Shown here piece after piece: positions 24,326-32,887 of a stretch of DNA of 64,000 nt; the first letter of the stretch is position 1; every line of letters begins with the position of its first letter. The stretch comes from Virgibacillus_F sp049310925 (GTDB taxonomy: Bacteria > Bacillota > Bacilli > Bacillales > Amphibacillaceae). A program made the translations under genes and the position numbers. The stretch lies in contig NZ_JBMERP010000011.1 of NCBI RefSeq assembly GCF_049310925.1, positions 1-64,000 of the forward strand, given 5' to 3'. The notes under the pieces were generated by a model. The model made no database searches, was not told where the DNA came from, and worked only from the letters and a program-made list of their open reading frames with translations.

Positions 24326-25336
24326 TTAGTAAAACCGCTTATACCCATTAAAGTGTTTACCCCAATAGTAGATGCCGTTCACGTCGTCTATTTCTACGCC
24401 GTCTGAGCCTGCATGGATAAACTGACCATTACCGATGTAGATTCCCATGTGTGAGATTCCGCTCTTGTACGTGTCCTCGAAGAATACTAGGTCACCGACT
24501 TGTGAATCCTCTACATAGTGTGATTGGTCAAAGTAGCCTGCGCTGGATGTACGCGCGATGTCCATGCCAGCTTGTTTATATGCATAGTAGATAAATCCAC
24601 TGCAGTCAAATCCAGCTGGTGTTGTTCCGCCCCATGCGTAGTTAACTCCTAACATATCTTTTGCTACATTTATGAGTTGATCTACATTATAGTTTACATT
24701 TGTTGCTTTTGGTGGCGTTTCTACTTCCTCGGCCACAGGTGCTTGTTCTCCCGTTTTTAGTTTCTGCCCAACTAAGATCAGACTAGAGGTTAATCCATTC
24801 CATTCTTTCAAGGCTGAAACGGAGACATTTTTCTGTGCTGCAATTTCGTATAAAGTATCACCGGCTTGCACTGTGTAATAGTAATCACGTTCTGCATCAG
24901 TGGTTGTTTCTTGGGTGCTTGCTAGAGTGCTATCACTACTGCCTTGGGATACTACAAGTACACGGCCAGGATGAATTAAGTAAGTATCAAGATTGTTCCA
25001 TTCCATTAAGTTTGATAGTAATATATTGTGTTTATCAGCGATACCGCTTAATGAATCTCCGCTCTGTACCGTATATTGATCGTCACTTGTAACACTATTA
25101 GAATTACTTGTACTCTCTTTTTCTGTCTCTATCATTTGCGATGGATAGATTATGTTACTAGATAACGAATTAATAGATTTCAACTGTGCAACACTAGTAT
25201 CATACTGCTGCGCAATTCCCCATAATGTGTCACCATCCTTCACCGTATAGGATGCTGCCTCTGCTTTTGTTGCAGCAAAGGTGGATGCAATGACAGCGCT
25301 TGCTGTTACTGACATAATTAGTTTCTTATTTGCCAA
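24326..25336 (-). CDS. LysM-NlpC/P60 peptidoglycan endopeptidase (LytE-like)
   Basis: A secreted cell wall hydrolase of about 336 residues cutting stem peptides. N-terminal signal peptide (ANKKLIMSVTASAVIASTFA ... AEA), three LysM domains (YTVKDGDTLWGIA, YTVQSGDSLSGIA, YTVQAGDTLYEIA, starting near residues 30, 85 and 155) and a C-terminal NlpC/P60 domain. The catalytic Cys is in FDCSGFIYYAY and the His in ISHMGIYIGNGQFIHAG. The LytE/LytF/CwlS D,L-endopeptidases of B. subtilis have this layout. TTG at 25336 is the likely start, with GAGGGGAGC seven bases upstream. A closely related gene lies upstream in the same direction (25872-26978). Confidence 0.92.
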   Translation of the reverse strand: MANKKLIMSVTASAVIASTFAATKAEAASYTVKDGDTLWGIAQQYDTSVAQLKSINSLSSNIIYPSQMIETEKESTSNSNSVTSDDQYTVQSGDSLSGIADKHNILLSNLMEWNNLDTYLIHPGRVLVVSQGSSDSTLASTQETTTDAERDYYYTVQAGDTLYEIAAQKNVSVSALKEWNGLTSSLILVGQKLKTGEQAPVAEEVETPPKATNVNYNVDQLINVAKDMLGVNYAWGGTTPAGFDCSGFIYYAYKQAGMDIARTSSAGYFDQSHYVEDSQVGDLVFFEDTYKSGISHMGIYIGNGQFIHAGSDGVEIDDVNGIYYWGKHFNGYKRFY

Positions 25337-25514
25337 AGTATATAGCTCCCCTCGCATGAAGATTCTTTCTACCAAAGTATTTCCACCGTATCAAAAAATA
25401 GACTGTGTAATAAAGGGTTGTAAAATGATTGTAACTTCACAGTGCACTTTGTTAACTAGATGAAATAAAGTCTACCTGTTCACTATTAAATAAAAGCCAG
25501 ATAGAAAAAGAAGA

Positions 25515-25651
25515 GTTGAGCGAAAACGTGGGATAGTTGATCAAAACGGGGGAAAACTTGAGCGAAAAGGTTACCAAGTTGAGCGGCAGCTCAACAAAGT
25601 TGATCCACCCCAGCAAAAAGTTGATCGTCAACCCCACAAACTTGAGCGGGA
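25515..25651. repeat. 21-bp-period repeat array, seven units
   Basis: Heads at 25515, 25536, 25557, 25578, 25599, 25620 and 25641, exactly 21 bases apart: GTTGAGCG, GTTGATCA, CTTGAGCG, GTTGAGCG, GTTGATCC, GTTGATCG, CTTGAGCG. A leader of about 35 bases ending GAAAAAGAAGAGTTGAGCG is identical to that of the array at 25743. Confidence 0.92.
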
Positions 25652-25742
25652 GTAGGAGAGTAGATTTGTACCAACCTGATCTCATTAATTCTGGTTGTAT
25701 ATAAAAGATACTATTAAATAAAAGCCAGATAGAAAAAGAAGA

Positions 25743-25826
25743 GTTGAGCGTAACCGCAGGGAAGTTGATCGAAACGGGTCAAAACTTGAGCAAAAAGGTA
25801 ACCAAGTTGATCGTCCCCTCCAACAA
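25743..25826. repeat. 21-bp-period repeat array, four units
   Basis: Heads at 25743, 25764, 25785 and 25806, exactly 21 bases apart (GTTGAGCG, GTTGATCG, CTTGAGCA, GTTGATCG). Preceded by the same leader as the array at 25515. It is followed by an inverted-repeat stretch near the end of the second endopeptidase gene. Confidence 0.9.
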
Positions 25827-25871
25827 ACAAAAAAGGCACTCCCTGCACACAGCAGGAAACACCTCACAACT

Positions 25872-26978
25872 CTAGTAAAATCGCTTATAACTATCAAAAT
25901 GCTTGCCCCAATATACTCCATTCACATTGTCAATCTCGACACCGCCTGATCCTGCGTGAATAAACTTGCCATTACCAAGGTAGATTCCCATGTGTGAAAT
26001 GCCGCTTTTGTATGTGTTCTCGAAAAATACTAGATCTCCAATTTGTGGTGTGTTCACATAGTATGAGCGGTCGAAGTGCCCTGCGCTTGATAGGCGTGAC
26101 AGGTCCATGCCGGCTGCCTTGTATGCGTAATAGATAAATCCGCTGCAGTCAAATCCTGCTGGTGTGGTTCCGCCCCATTGATAGCCTATCCCTGTTAGAC
26201 TGTTAGCTACATTAATTAGTTTCTCGGCGTTGTAGTCAACGTCTGCACTTGGTGTTTCCACGTTTCCGGTAACTGGTGACTTCTCCCCAATGTTGAGTTT
26301 TTGGCCGATTAAGATTAAGTCCGATGTTAGGCTATTCCACTTTTTAAGGGCTGCTACTGTCACATTGTAACGGTGGGAAATTCCAGATAATGTGTCACCG
26401 GAACGAACAGTGTAAACGGAAACTGCCGCAACTTGCTCGTCGTTATCGGTCTTCTTCTTTGAATCATTCTGTTTCGAATCACGATCATTTACTGGTTGTA
26501 CTTTTTCTGCCTTGGTCGAATCTTCTCCTGACTTCGGAACTGTCACTTTACCACCCTTAGAAACAAGAAGCTGTTTACCTGGATGAATCAAATACGTGTC
26601 CAATCCGTTCCAGTTCATCAATTCAGATAACGAAATCTTGTGCCTTGCTGCGATTGCACTTAATGAATCTCCGCGTTTCACGATATAAGTAGATGCAGTA
26701 GCAGGTTGTTCAACTTTAACAGGAGTCTTTTCCTTATGTACACGTTCACTCCCACTACCCTCACTCGTCTCAAGTTGTTGATTTGGAAAAATAACATTAC
26801 CAGAAAGGCCGTTGATAGATTTTAACGCAGCAACACTCGTATTAAACTGATTCGCAATAGCCCATAATGAGTCTCCGCTTTTGACCTTGTAAGTTGCTGC
26901 ATCTGCTTCTGTTGCTGCAAAGGTTGAAGCGATAAATGCGCCTGCTGTGACGGACATAATGATCCTTTTATTCGCCAA
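25872..26978 (-). CDS. LysM-NlpC/P60 peptidoglycan endopeptidase (LytE-like)
   Basis: Paralogue of the protein at 24326-25336, about 368 residues: signal peptide (ANKRIIMSVTAGAFIASTFA ...), three LysM domains (YKVKSGDSLWAIA, YIVKRGDSLSAIA, YTVRSGDTLSGIS) and a C-terminal NlpC/P60 domain with FDCSGFIYYAY (Cys) and SHMGIYLGNGKFIHAG (His). Linkers are longer and rich in Lys, Glu, Asp and Ser, for example QNDSKKKTDNDEQ between LysM 2 and 3. TTG at 26978 is the likely start because AAAGGGGC lies just upstream; both paralogues share this TTG arrangement. A tandem duplication with two repeat arrays between the copies. Confidence 0.92.
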   Translation of the reverse strand: MANKRIIMSVTAGAFIASTFAATEADAATYKVKSGDSLWAIANQFNTSVAALKSINGLSGNVIFPNQQLETSEGSGSERVHKEKTPVKVEQPATASTYIVKRGDSLSAIAARHKISLSELMNWNGLDTYLIHPGKQLLVSKGGKVTVPKSGEDSTKAEKVQPVNDRDSKQNDSKKKTDNDEQVAAVSVYTVRSGDTLSGISHRYNVTVAALKKWNSLTSDLILIGQKLNIGEKSPVTGNVETPSADVDYNAEKLINVANSLTGIGYQWGGTTPAGFDCSGFIYYAYKAAGMDLSRLSSAGHFDRSYYVNTPQIGDLVFFENTYKSGISHMGIYLGNGKFIHAGSGGVEIDNVNGVYWGKHFDSYKRFY

Positions 26979-27193
26979 TATAATTGCCCCTTTCATCTAA
27001 TAGTTACGCTCTATTAATCTTCTATTAGTATAGCAGATTTTTCCATATCAATAAGCATTGTAATCTAATTGTAATATAATGGCGACAATTGCAAAATGTC
27101 AGACAGGATTAAGCTGATATGAAAAAAATGGAATCATTACTTAAATCTCTCAAAAAAAAATTCACAAATGAGCATTCTATTACGTCAAAATAT

Positions 27194-27201
27194 GTTATAA
27201 T
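27194..27201 (+). promoter_or_regulatory. Possible extended -10 promoter of the ywqC-ywqD operon
   Basis: TGTTATAAT near 27193-27201 contains a perfect -10 with a TG extension one base upstream. No good -35 is seen 17 bases away. It lies about 140 bases before the first gene of the polysaccharide cluster in a very AT-rich 330-base gap that holds no gene. Confidence 0.45.
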
Positions 27202-27338
27202 TTCGTTTATATTATCGATAAAGAAAAAGGTAATCTTCTATATAGTAATAGAATTTATAGAATAAGATAGTAACATGGAATTATATAAAACTTATAACAT
27301 CATCCGTATTAAAAGGATTTAAATGGAGGTTACACTGA

Positions 27339-28100
27339 ATGGAAGAGACTATATCCCTCAAAGAGATTTTTGAGGTAATTAAAAAGCGGTTATTACTAAT
27401 CATTTCATTAACAGTAGGAGCTGCATTAATAGCAGCTGTCGTTAGCTATTTCTTTTTGACGCCGACCTATCAATCTAGTTCACAGTTTATTGTTACACAG
27501 GACAAACCAGACCCATCAGTCCAGTTTAATTCTAGTGATATCCGGACAAATCTTGAACTTATCAATACGTATAATGTAATTATCAAAAGTCCGCGAATCT
27601 TGGAAGATGTTGTACAGGAGTTGAATCTACCATATTCATGGGAAGCACTTAAGTCTAAGATACAAGTAGCAAGTGAAGAGAGTTCTCAGGTTGTTACAGT
27701 TACAGCGACAGACGTTGATCCTGAGCGAGCGGTGGAGATAGCAAATACTACAGTTGAAACATTCCAGGAAGAAATTCCGGATATTATGAACGTGGATAAT
27801 GTTAGTATTCTGGCAGCAGCTGAGCTTACAGAAAATCCAGCCCAGGTTAGTCCTAATCCATTACTAAATATTGCGATTGCAATTGTTCTCGGCTTGATGG
27901 TTGGTGTAGGTCTTGCGTTCTTACTTGAATACTTAGATAACACGGTTACAACTGAAGATGACATTGAAAATAAATTGAACATTCCTGTTTTAGGAGTCGT
28001 TACGCATATTAATGATGAGGATGTCCGTGATAATAGAACGCCTCAGGCAAATAGGATAAAGCGAGGTGGATTAAATGAGCAGACGAAAAAAACAGTCTAA
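27339..28100 (+). CDS. ywqC: Polysaccharide chain-length determinant / tyrosine kinase modulator
   Basis: A 253-residue membrane protein of the Wzz/CapA family. N-terminal membrane helix (LLLIISLTVGAALIAAVVSYFF, near residues 18-39), an extracytoplasmic Wzz domain and a second helix (LLNIAIAIVLGLMVGVGLAFLL, near 175-196) after the proline-rich NPAQVSPNP. In Firmicutes this subunit activates the separate tyrosine kinase encoded next to it. Good GGAGG ribosome binding site. Its end overlaps ywqD by 26 bases, which suggests translational coupling. Confidence 0.92.
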   Translation: MEETISLKEIFEVIKKRLLLIISLTVGAALIAAVVSYFFLTPTYQSSSQFIVTQDKPDPSVQFNSSDIRTNLELINTYNVIIKSPRILEDVVQELNLPYSWEALKSKIQVASEESSQVVTVTATDVDPERAVEIANTTVETFQEEIPDIMNVDNVSILAAAELTENPAQVSPNPLLNIAIAIVLGLMVGVGLAFLLEYLDNTVTTEDDIENKLNIPVLGVVTHINDEDVRDNRTPQANRIKRGGLNEQTKKTV

Positions 28101-28773
28101 TAGAAATAATAAAGCGAGGCATTTAATAACAAATCTAAATCCTCGATCACCTATATCTGAACAATATCGTACAATCAGAACGAACCTGCAATTTTCCTCA
28201 GTAGACAATGATTTGCAGAAAATCCTTGTCACATCATCAGGACCTGGAGAAGGTAAGTCCATGACAACTGCTAACCTGGCAGTTGTGTATGCCCAGCAAG
28301 GGAAAAGAGTATTGCTGATTGACACAGATATGCGTAAACCAACACTTCATTATACGTTTCGCTTAGATAATCTATCAGGGCTAAGTAACATACTGGTTGG
28401 CGACTCTACGCTTGAAAACGTAATAGTTCCGAGTGAGGTAGAAAATCTGGATTTGATATCCTGTGGACCGATACCTCCAAACCCTTCTGAATTACTAGGG
28501 TCAAAAAAGATGGAAAGAATAGTTGACGAAGCGAGTAAGCTTTACGACATTATTTTGTTTGATACACCACCAGTTCTGGCGGTTACAGATGCACAGATTA
28601 TCGCGAATATTTGTGACGGAACGATCTTAGTAGTTAGAAGTAATCAGACAGAAATGGAAGCGGCACAAAAGGCGATTGAAATTTTAAAGCCAGCGAAAGC
28701 TAAATTGCTTGGAACAATATTAAACGATCGTGAAAAAAAGTCATCTAATTATTATTACTATTACGGATCCTAA
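28075..28773 (+). CDS. ywqD: Bacterial tyrosine kinase (BY-kinase)
   Basis: A 232-residue cytoplasmic kinase that autophosphorylates a C-terminal tyrosine cluster and controls polysaccharide export and other targets. Walker A TSSGPGEGKSMTTAN is near residue 58, Walker A' VLLIDTDMRKP near 80 and Walker B ILFDTPPV near 160. The tail ends SNYYYYYGS, five consecutive tyrosines as autophosphorylation sites. Partner of the upstream modulator and substrate of the downstream PHP phosphatase. Followed by a clear terminator. Confidence 0.95.
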   Translation: MSRRKKQSNRNNKARHLITNLNPRSPISEQYRTIRTNLQFSSVDNDLQKILVTSSGPGEGKSMTTANLAVVYAQQGKRVLLIDTDMRKPTLHYTFRLDNLSGLSNILVGDSTLENVIVPSEVENLDLISCGPIPPNPSELLGSKKMERIVDEASKLYDIILFDTPPVLAVTDAQIIANICDGTILVVRSNQTEMEAAQKAIEILKPAKAKLLGTILNDREKKSSNYYYYYGS

Positions 28774-28789
28774 ACTTAATAAAAATACC

Positions 28790-28821
28790 AACTCCCTGTC
28801 AGTCTGGCAGGGAGTTTTTTT
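28790..28821 (+). terminator. Intrinsic terminator after ywqD
   Basis: AACTCCCTG and CAGGGAGTT pair in a hairpin with a short loop, followed by TTTTTT. Confidence 0.92.
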
Positions 28822-28901
28822 CCATTTATACTAGTATTCTCCACGATTCGATTTCTCATTCGACATAATAGTTGGAAAAGTTTAATCAATTTCGCAAATT
28901 A

Positions 28902-28941
28902 ATGACTTTTAACCATCAAAAGTGACTTATTAGTGACTTTT
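28902..28941. promoter_or_regulatory. Three direct repeats (A/G)TGACTT
   Basis: ATGACTTTT at 28902, GTGACTTAT at 28922 and GTGACTTTT at 28933, spaced 20 and 11 bases, close to two and one helical turns. They lie upstream of a possible -10 (TATACT at 28960) and about 140 bases before the first PHP gene. This is the layout of an activator binding region; the two LuxR-type regulators downstream are candidates, by inference only. Confidence 0.45.
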
Positions 28942-29075
28942 TAACATTAAAAAAACTGTTATACTACATTTTGTAGATTAATATACCTAGACATAAACAA
29001 CTATACATGCAAACGATATTTGTCGCATACCTATATATTAGAATAGATTCAAAAATAAAAGAGGTGACTATCACT

Positions 29076-29846
29076 ATGATTGATATTAATTGCCACATTC
29101 TACCTGGGATGGGTGATGGTTCAAAAAGCTTAACGGAAACGTATAAAATGGCTGAAATCGCAGCTCAGCAGGGAATCACGCAGATAATTGCGACTCCACA
29201 TCATGAGAATGGTGACGATGCTACCTCGGCAGATAACATTTTAGCTGCAGTTGACTATTTAAATAGCAAACTTATTCAAGAGGGAGTTCCGCTAACGATT
29301 TTACCAGGGCAGGTAACGAGAGTGTATGGAGAGATTCTGGATGGAATCCAATCTGGAGAGGTACTTCCCTTAAACAAAACATCGGAATATATTTTAATTG
29401 ATTTACCAAAGGGGCATGTACCAAGTTATCTGACACAGCTGCAGTTTGATATGCAGATTGCTGGATACAAACCAATCATTGCTCATCCGGAGCGAAATCA
29501 GGAACTATTCGATAACCCTGATAAACTCTATCGCATGGTGAAGAATGGTGCGCTCATACAAATCACTGCTGCAAGTTTAGTAGGTAAGACAGGGAAAAAG
29601 GTTCAGAAATTTGTACATCAAATGATAGAAGCAAATCTAGTTCACTTTATCGCATCTGAAGCGCAGGCCTGGAATAAAAGGTCATTTTTTATGAAGGAAG
29701 CATCTGATATTGTCAGAAGTGAATATGGGAACGCTACACTCCATCAATTCATTGAAAATGGCCAATGTGTGATTGATAATCTTACCATAGCACAAGGCCA
29801 GCCAGAACGGATCAAGACAAAAAAAGGATTTCGGATATTTGGTTAA
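29076..29846 (+). CDS. Degenerate CpsB/YwqE-type PHP phosphatase paralogue
   Basis: A 256-residue protein of the PHP-domain tyrosine phosphatase family (CpsB, CapC, YwqE), clearly related to the next gene. Several metal ligands are changed: the HxH motif reads NCH (His5 to Asn), IDDG reads MGDG (Asp13 to Gly), GQEVR reads GQVTR (Glu80 to Val), and SDAH near residue 195 reads SEAQ (Asp to Glu, His to Gln). HPERN and TPHH remain. It is probably inactive as a manganese-dependent phosphatase and may act as a binding or decoy protein. ATG at 29076 follows AGAGGTGAC. It has its own terminator. Confidence 0.85.
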   Translation: MIDINCHILPGMGDGSKSLTETYKMAEIAAQQGITQIIATPHHENGDDATSADNILAAVDYLNSKLIQEGVPLTILPGQVTRVYGEILDGIQSGEVLPLNKTSEYILIDLPKGHVPSYLTQLQFDMQIAGYKPIIAHPERNQELFDNPDKLYRMVKNGALIQITAASLVGKTGKKVQKFVHQMIEANLVHFIASEAQAWNKRSFFMKEASDIVRSEYGNATLHQFIENGQCVIDNLTIAQGQPERIKTKKGFRIFG

Positions 29847-29862
29847 TGCATATATACTGACG

Positions 29863-29897
29863 GGGGAGCTAATTCTTCATAAATTAGCTCCCTTTTC
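29863..29897 (+). terminator. Intrinsic terminator
   Basis: GGGAGCTAATT pairs with AATTAGCTCCC around a short loop, then TTTTCT. It separates the two PHP phosphatase paralogues, so they are probably separate transcripts. Confidence 0.9.
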
Positions 29898-29995
29898 TGT
29901 GTCCTTTCTATGTTTCTAGTATATTTCTGGTCACAAGTCTGATATAATTTGTCAAAAGATAAGACAGATTGACTTACTAATTAGGAAGTGAAAAC

Positions 29996-30760
29996 ATGAT
30001 TGATATTCATTGTCATATACTACCTGGAATTGATGATGGAGCACAAACTGAATCGGATAGTATTGCAATGGCATATGCTGCTGTTGAACAAGGTATCCAT
30101 ACGATTATAGCGACGCCGCATCACATGAACGGGAAGTATGAAAATAAAAAACAGGAAATTCTTACACATGTAAATGTGCTGAATAGTCTACTGCAATCAA
30201 AACAGATTCCCTTAACAATTCTGCCAGGGCAAGAAGTACGAATGAATGGTGAGATGATTGATGAGCTTGAAACGGAAGTAATTCTGCCTCTAAATCACAC
30301 GAACTATGTGTTTGTGGAATTCCCCTCTGGACATGTTCCGCGTTATGCAAAACAAATGCTTTTTGACATTCAGGTTGCAGGTTATACACCAGTCATTGTG
30401 CACCCTGAACGTAATCGAGAAATAGTTGAGCATCCATCGAGGCTATATGAGTTTGTTCATAAAGGCGCATTGACACAGATCACCGCTGGAAGCTTGACTG
30501 GACATTTCGGTAAAAATATCCAGAAATTTTCCCATGAGCTTGTTGAGGCGAACCTAACTCATTTTATTGCATCTGATGCACATAACACGACGACTCGTGG
30601 TTTCTTAATGCAGGATGCTTACATGGAATTAAAAAATGAGCACGGAGTAGAAGCTCGTTACATGTTTATGGAGAATACGCAGTTGCTAGTCGAAGGTAGA
30701 ATGGTAAACCGAGATGAGCCATCAATGATCAAGAAAAAGAAGTTCCTCGGTATCTTTTAA
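29996..30760 (+). CDS. ywqE: Protein-tyrosine phosphatase, PHP family
   Basis: A 254-residue metal-dependent tyrosine phosphatase that dephosphorylates the BY-kinase. All expected ligands are present: HCH at residues 5-7, IDDG at 12-15, TPHH near 40, GQE with Glu80, HPERN with His136 and SDAH with Asp194 and His196. RYAKQMLF supplies the basic patch. ATG follows GGAAGTG. It is the intact partner of the degenerate copy at 29076. Its TAA stop lies within an 8-bp target duplication of the mobile element that follows. Confidence 0.93.
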   Translation: MIDIHCHILPGIDDGAQTESDSIAMAYAAVEQGIHTIIATPHHMNGKYENKKQEILTHVNVLNSLLQSKQIPLTILPGQEVRMNGEMIDELETEVILPLNHTNYVFVEFPSGHVPRYAKQMLFDIQVAGYTPVIVHPERNREIVEHPSRLYEFVHKGALTQITAGSLTGHFGKNIQKFSHELVEANLTHFIASDAHNTTTRGFLMQDAYMELKNEHGVEARYMFMENTQLLVEGRMVNRDEPSMIKKKKFLGIF

Positions 30761-30763
30761 TAA

Positions 30764-31190
30764 GGCAGTTTTCTAATAGATTGTTGTTTATAACGTAAAA
30801 ATCTATTAGCTACGACGCTATTTACCGCTACGGAAATACACTTCGCTTTCCGCGGGAGGCTGGTGAGCCTCCTCGTGCTACGCACTGTGGGGTCTCACCT
30901 ATGCCTTTCCTCCCGCAGGAGTCTTCGTGTATTTCCTTCGCTAGCGTCGTACGAAACAAACAAGCTTCGTGATAAAACAACTTTATACTGATTGATTGAA
31001 GCGTAGGGCAGTCGACTCCTGCGGGAACAGCGCGAGTCTGAAGACCCCGGAAGAAGCGCACTTTGCTTCTGAGGAGGCTGAAGCCGTGCCCGCGGAAAGC
31101 GACTGCCCGTAGCGGAAATCAGTATAGCAGTTACGTCGCGGTTTGTAACTACAACTACTAGAATTAAACAGCAACAAAACGAAAAGAACC
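30764..31190. mobile_element. Composite palindromic element R4 with 8-bp target duplication
   Basis: Begins GGCAGTTTTCT and ends with the complement of GGTTCTTTTCG. TTTAATAA flanks it on both sides (30756-30763 and 31191-31198). Inside are module C (30826-30946, arms GAAATACAC/GTGTATTTC) and module D (about 31002-31115, arms GGGCAGTCG/CGACTGCCC), facing each other. Length 427 bases, no coding capacity. Same family as the elements at 8330 and 10461. The following 31199-31379 holds no gene. Confidence 0.83.
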
Positions 31191-31379
31191 TTTAATAAAA
31201 AATAGATGGTGCTTACGCAAGTACTCTAGCTTCTCAGAATGCAAGTCACTTTCCTTCTCGAAACAGGAAATAGTCAGGCTGTTCTCGGGTAAACTAAAGT
31301 ACTTGCTGTTTCTTTACATGTTATAAATTATCTAATAAATGACAGGTTAATCAGGATGAAGAAGGGGAGGGTATACGCT

Positions 31380-32051
31380 ATGATAGAAGTAATCTTGGTG
31401 GAGGGTCAGCGGCTGCTGCGCGAAGGAATTAAAGGTTTAATAGACCAGGAAGAAGATATGAGTGTCATTGGTATGGCTGATACAGGAGAAGAGTCCCTAC
31501 GATTAATCGAAGAAAAGCAACCAGATATAGTTCTGATGGATATCCATATGCGTAATATTGATGGGATTAAGGGAACAATCTATTTGAAAGAAAAGTTTCC
31601 TGCTATCAAAGTAATCTTTATCACTTCTTTTTCTGATGAAGATCTGATTGTTTCTGGTTTAAATGCAGGGGCAGATGGGTTCTTATTTAAAGACTTAAAC
31701 GCAAAGAAACTTATCCAGTTAATCAGGGATGCCTATAACGGTGAAATGGTTCTCTCAGGTGAAGTTGCCAGAATTCTAGCGAGAAAGATAAGAGATTCAC
31801 AATTCAGTCAGAAACAAGTGTTGGGCAGGAAGCTTGATAATCGCTGTATTTATTTATCTGAACGGGAACTGGACATAGCTAATTTAATGATGGAAGGGAA
31901 ATCCAATAAAATAATTGCCCAGCATTTGTTTTTAAGTGAAGGAACGGTAAAGAATTATATCAGTGAATTATACAACAAAATGAATATCCGAAGCAGATCA
32001 AAGGTGATTGATTATTTTCGCGGGTTAACAAGCAGTGATGAGCATTCCTGA
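31380..32051 (+). CDS. LuxR-family response regulator (NarL/FixJ type)
   Basis: A protein of about 223 residues with an N-terminal receiver (phospho-acceptor Asp in PDIVLMDIHM near residue 54, switch Lys in DGFLFKD near 105) and a C-terminal LuxR helix-turn-helix (LSERELDIANLMMEGKSNKI then IAQHLFLSEGTVKNYI). The acidic pair at the start of the receiver, usually DD, reads EG (VEGQRLLREG), so phosphorylation may be weakened. ATG at 31380 was chosen because GGGGAGG lies nine bases upstream. No histidine kinase is nearby. It may control the polysaccharide genes that follow. Confidence 0.88.
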   Translation: MIEVILVEGQRLLREGIKGLIDQEEDMSVIGMADTGEESLRLIEEKQPDIVLMDIHMRNIDGIKGTIYLKEKFPAIKVIFITSFSDEDLIVSGLNAGADGFLFKDLNAKKLIQLIRDAYNGEMVLSGEVARILARKIRDSQFSQKQVLGRKLDNRCIYLSERELDIANLMMEGKSNKIIAQHLFLSEGTVKNYISELYNKMNIRSRSKVIDYFRGLTSSDEHS

Positions 32052-32188
32052 ATCAGCAGTAATCATTATAATATGACATTTAATAGCATAAGTCACTTCA
32101 AACATGACATAGATGTTTTTAAAAATTTGTCGTTAATTGTATGAGGAATAACGTGCACTTGACTCTATGGGAAGGCGTAATAATAGTT

Positions 32189-32887
32189 ATGATTAAAATT
32201 TTTTGTTATAACAAGTCGACTTTCATCCAATCTATTATCCCAGTCATTAATTACCAGGAAGATATGATTATTACCGAACAATCCTTCCGTGATGGCCATG
32301 ATTCGAACCTTCTTTTATTGGACATTGATTCTTTTGGTGTTGAAGAAATTTTGGAAAGAATAGTATACTTTCATAAAACTTTTCCTGGAGTTAGTATAAT
32401 TATTGTTACAAACGATTATCTGAATTCCATTTATTTTACCTTGTTTGAGGCTGGCGTTGATCAAGTGCTGTCAAAATCAAGCGAAACATTAATCGATTCA
32501 ATCAGTTACACAACTAAGCAGAACAACAATAGTGGCATGCTTAAACAAAAAGCCGAATTTCATGTCGAAGTGGAAAAGTTAAAGATGAATGCAATTAAAC
32601 GGTTTTCTATTAAACTTGAACAAGCTGGTATTCATTTAAGCGATCGAGAAGCAGAAGTTGCATTTTTTATTCGGTTTGATTTAAAAAATAGACAAATCGC
32701 GGAAAAGCTTAACCTAGGTAAAGGCACGATAAACGTCCATATTAGCAATATATATAGTAGGATTGGCAACAAGAACAGAAAGAATGCAATTGATTTATTC
32801 AGAGGAATATTCCCATTAGCAGAAAGTAGCAAATCATATGCTGGCAAGAACTGGGTAAATGCTAGAATAAGTCAAGCTCTTAAGTAG
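32189..32887 (+). CDS. LuxR-type regulator with atypical receiver
   Basis: A protein of about 232 residues. The N-terminal part looks like a degenerate receiver: MIKIFCYNKST lacks the acidic pair, while LLLLDIDSF keeps an Asp and QVLSKSS a Lys. The C-terminal part is a LuxR helix-turn-helix (LSDREAEVAFFIRFDLKNRQ then IAEKLNLGKGTINVHISNIY). It has the same order and DLFRG ending as the regulator upstream (YFRGL). An alternative start upstream (32141) lacks a ribosome binding site; GGAAGG lies about 14 bases before the chosen ATG. Probably phosphorylation-independent, perhaps partnering with the first regulator. Confidence 0.75.
   Translation: MIKIFCYNKSTFIQSIIPVINYQEDMIITEQSFRDGHDSNLLLLDIDSFGVEEILERIVYFHKTFPGVSIIIVTNDYLNSIYFTLFEAGVDQVLSKSSETLIDSISYTTKQNNNSGMLKQKAEFHVEVEKLKMNAIKRFSIKLEQAGIHLSDREAEVAFFIRFDLKNRQIAEKLNLGKGTINVHISNIYSRIGNKNRKNAIDLFRGIFPLAESSKSYAGKNWVNARISQALK

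Noticed and set aside
25452..25921. Minus-strand frames over the arrays at 25515 and 25743
   Set aside because: Leucine- and phenylalanine-rich heptads created by the repeat read backwards; no start signals.
30828..31177. Minus-strand frames near 30828-31177
   Set aside because: Fall inside palindromic element R4 and share peptides with the other repeat copies.
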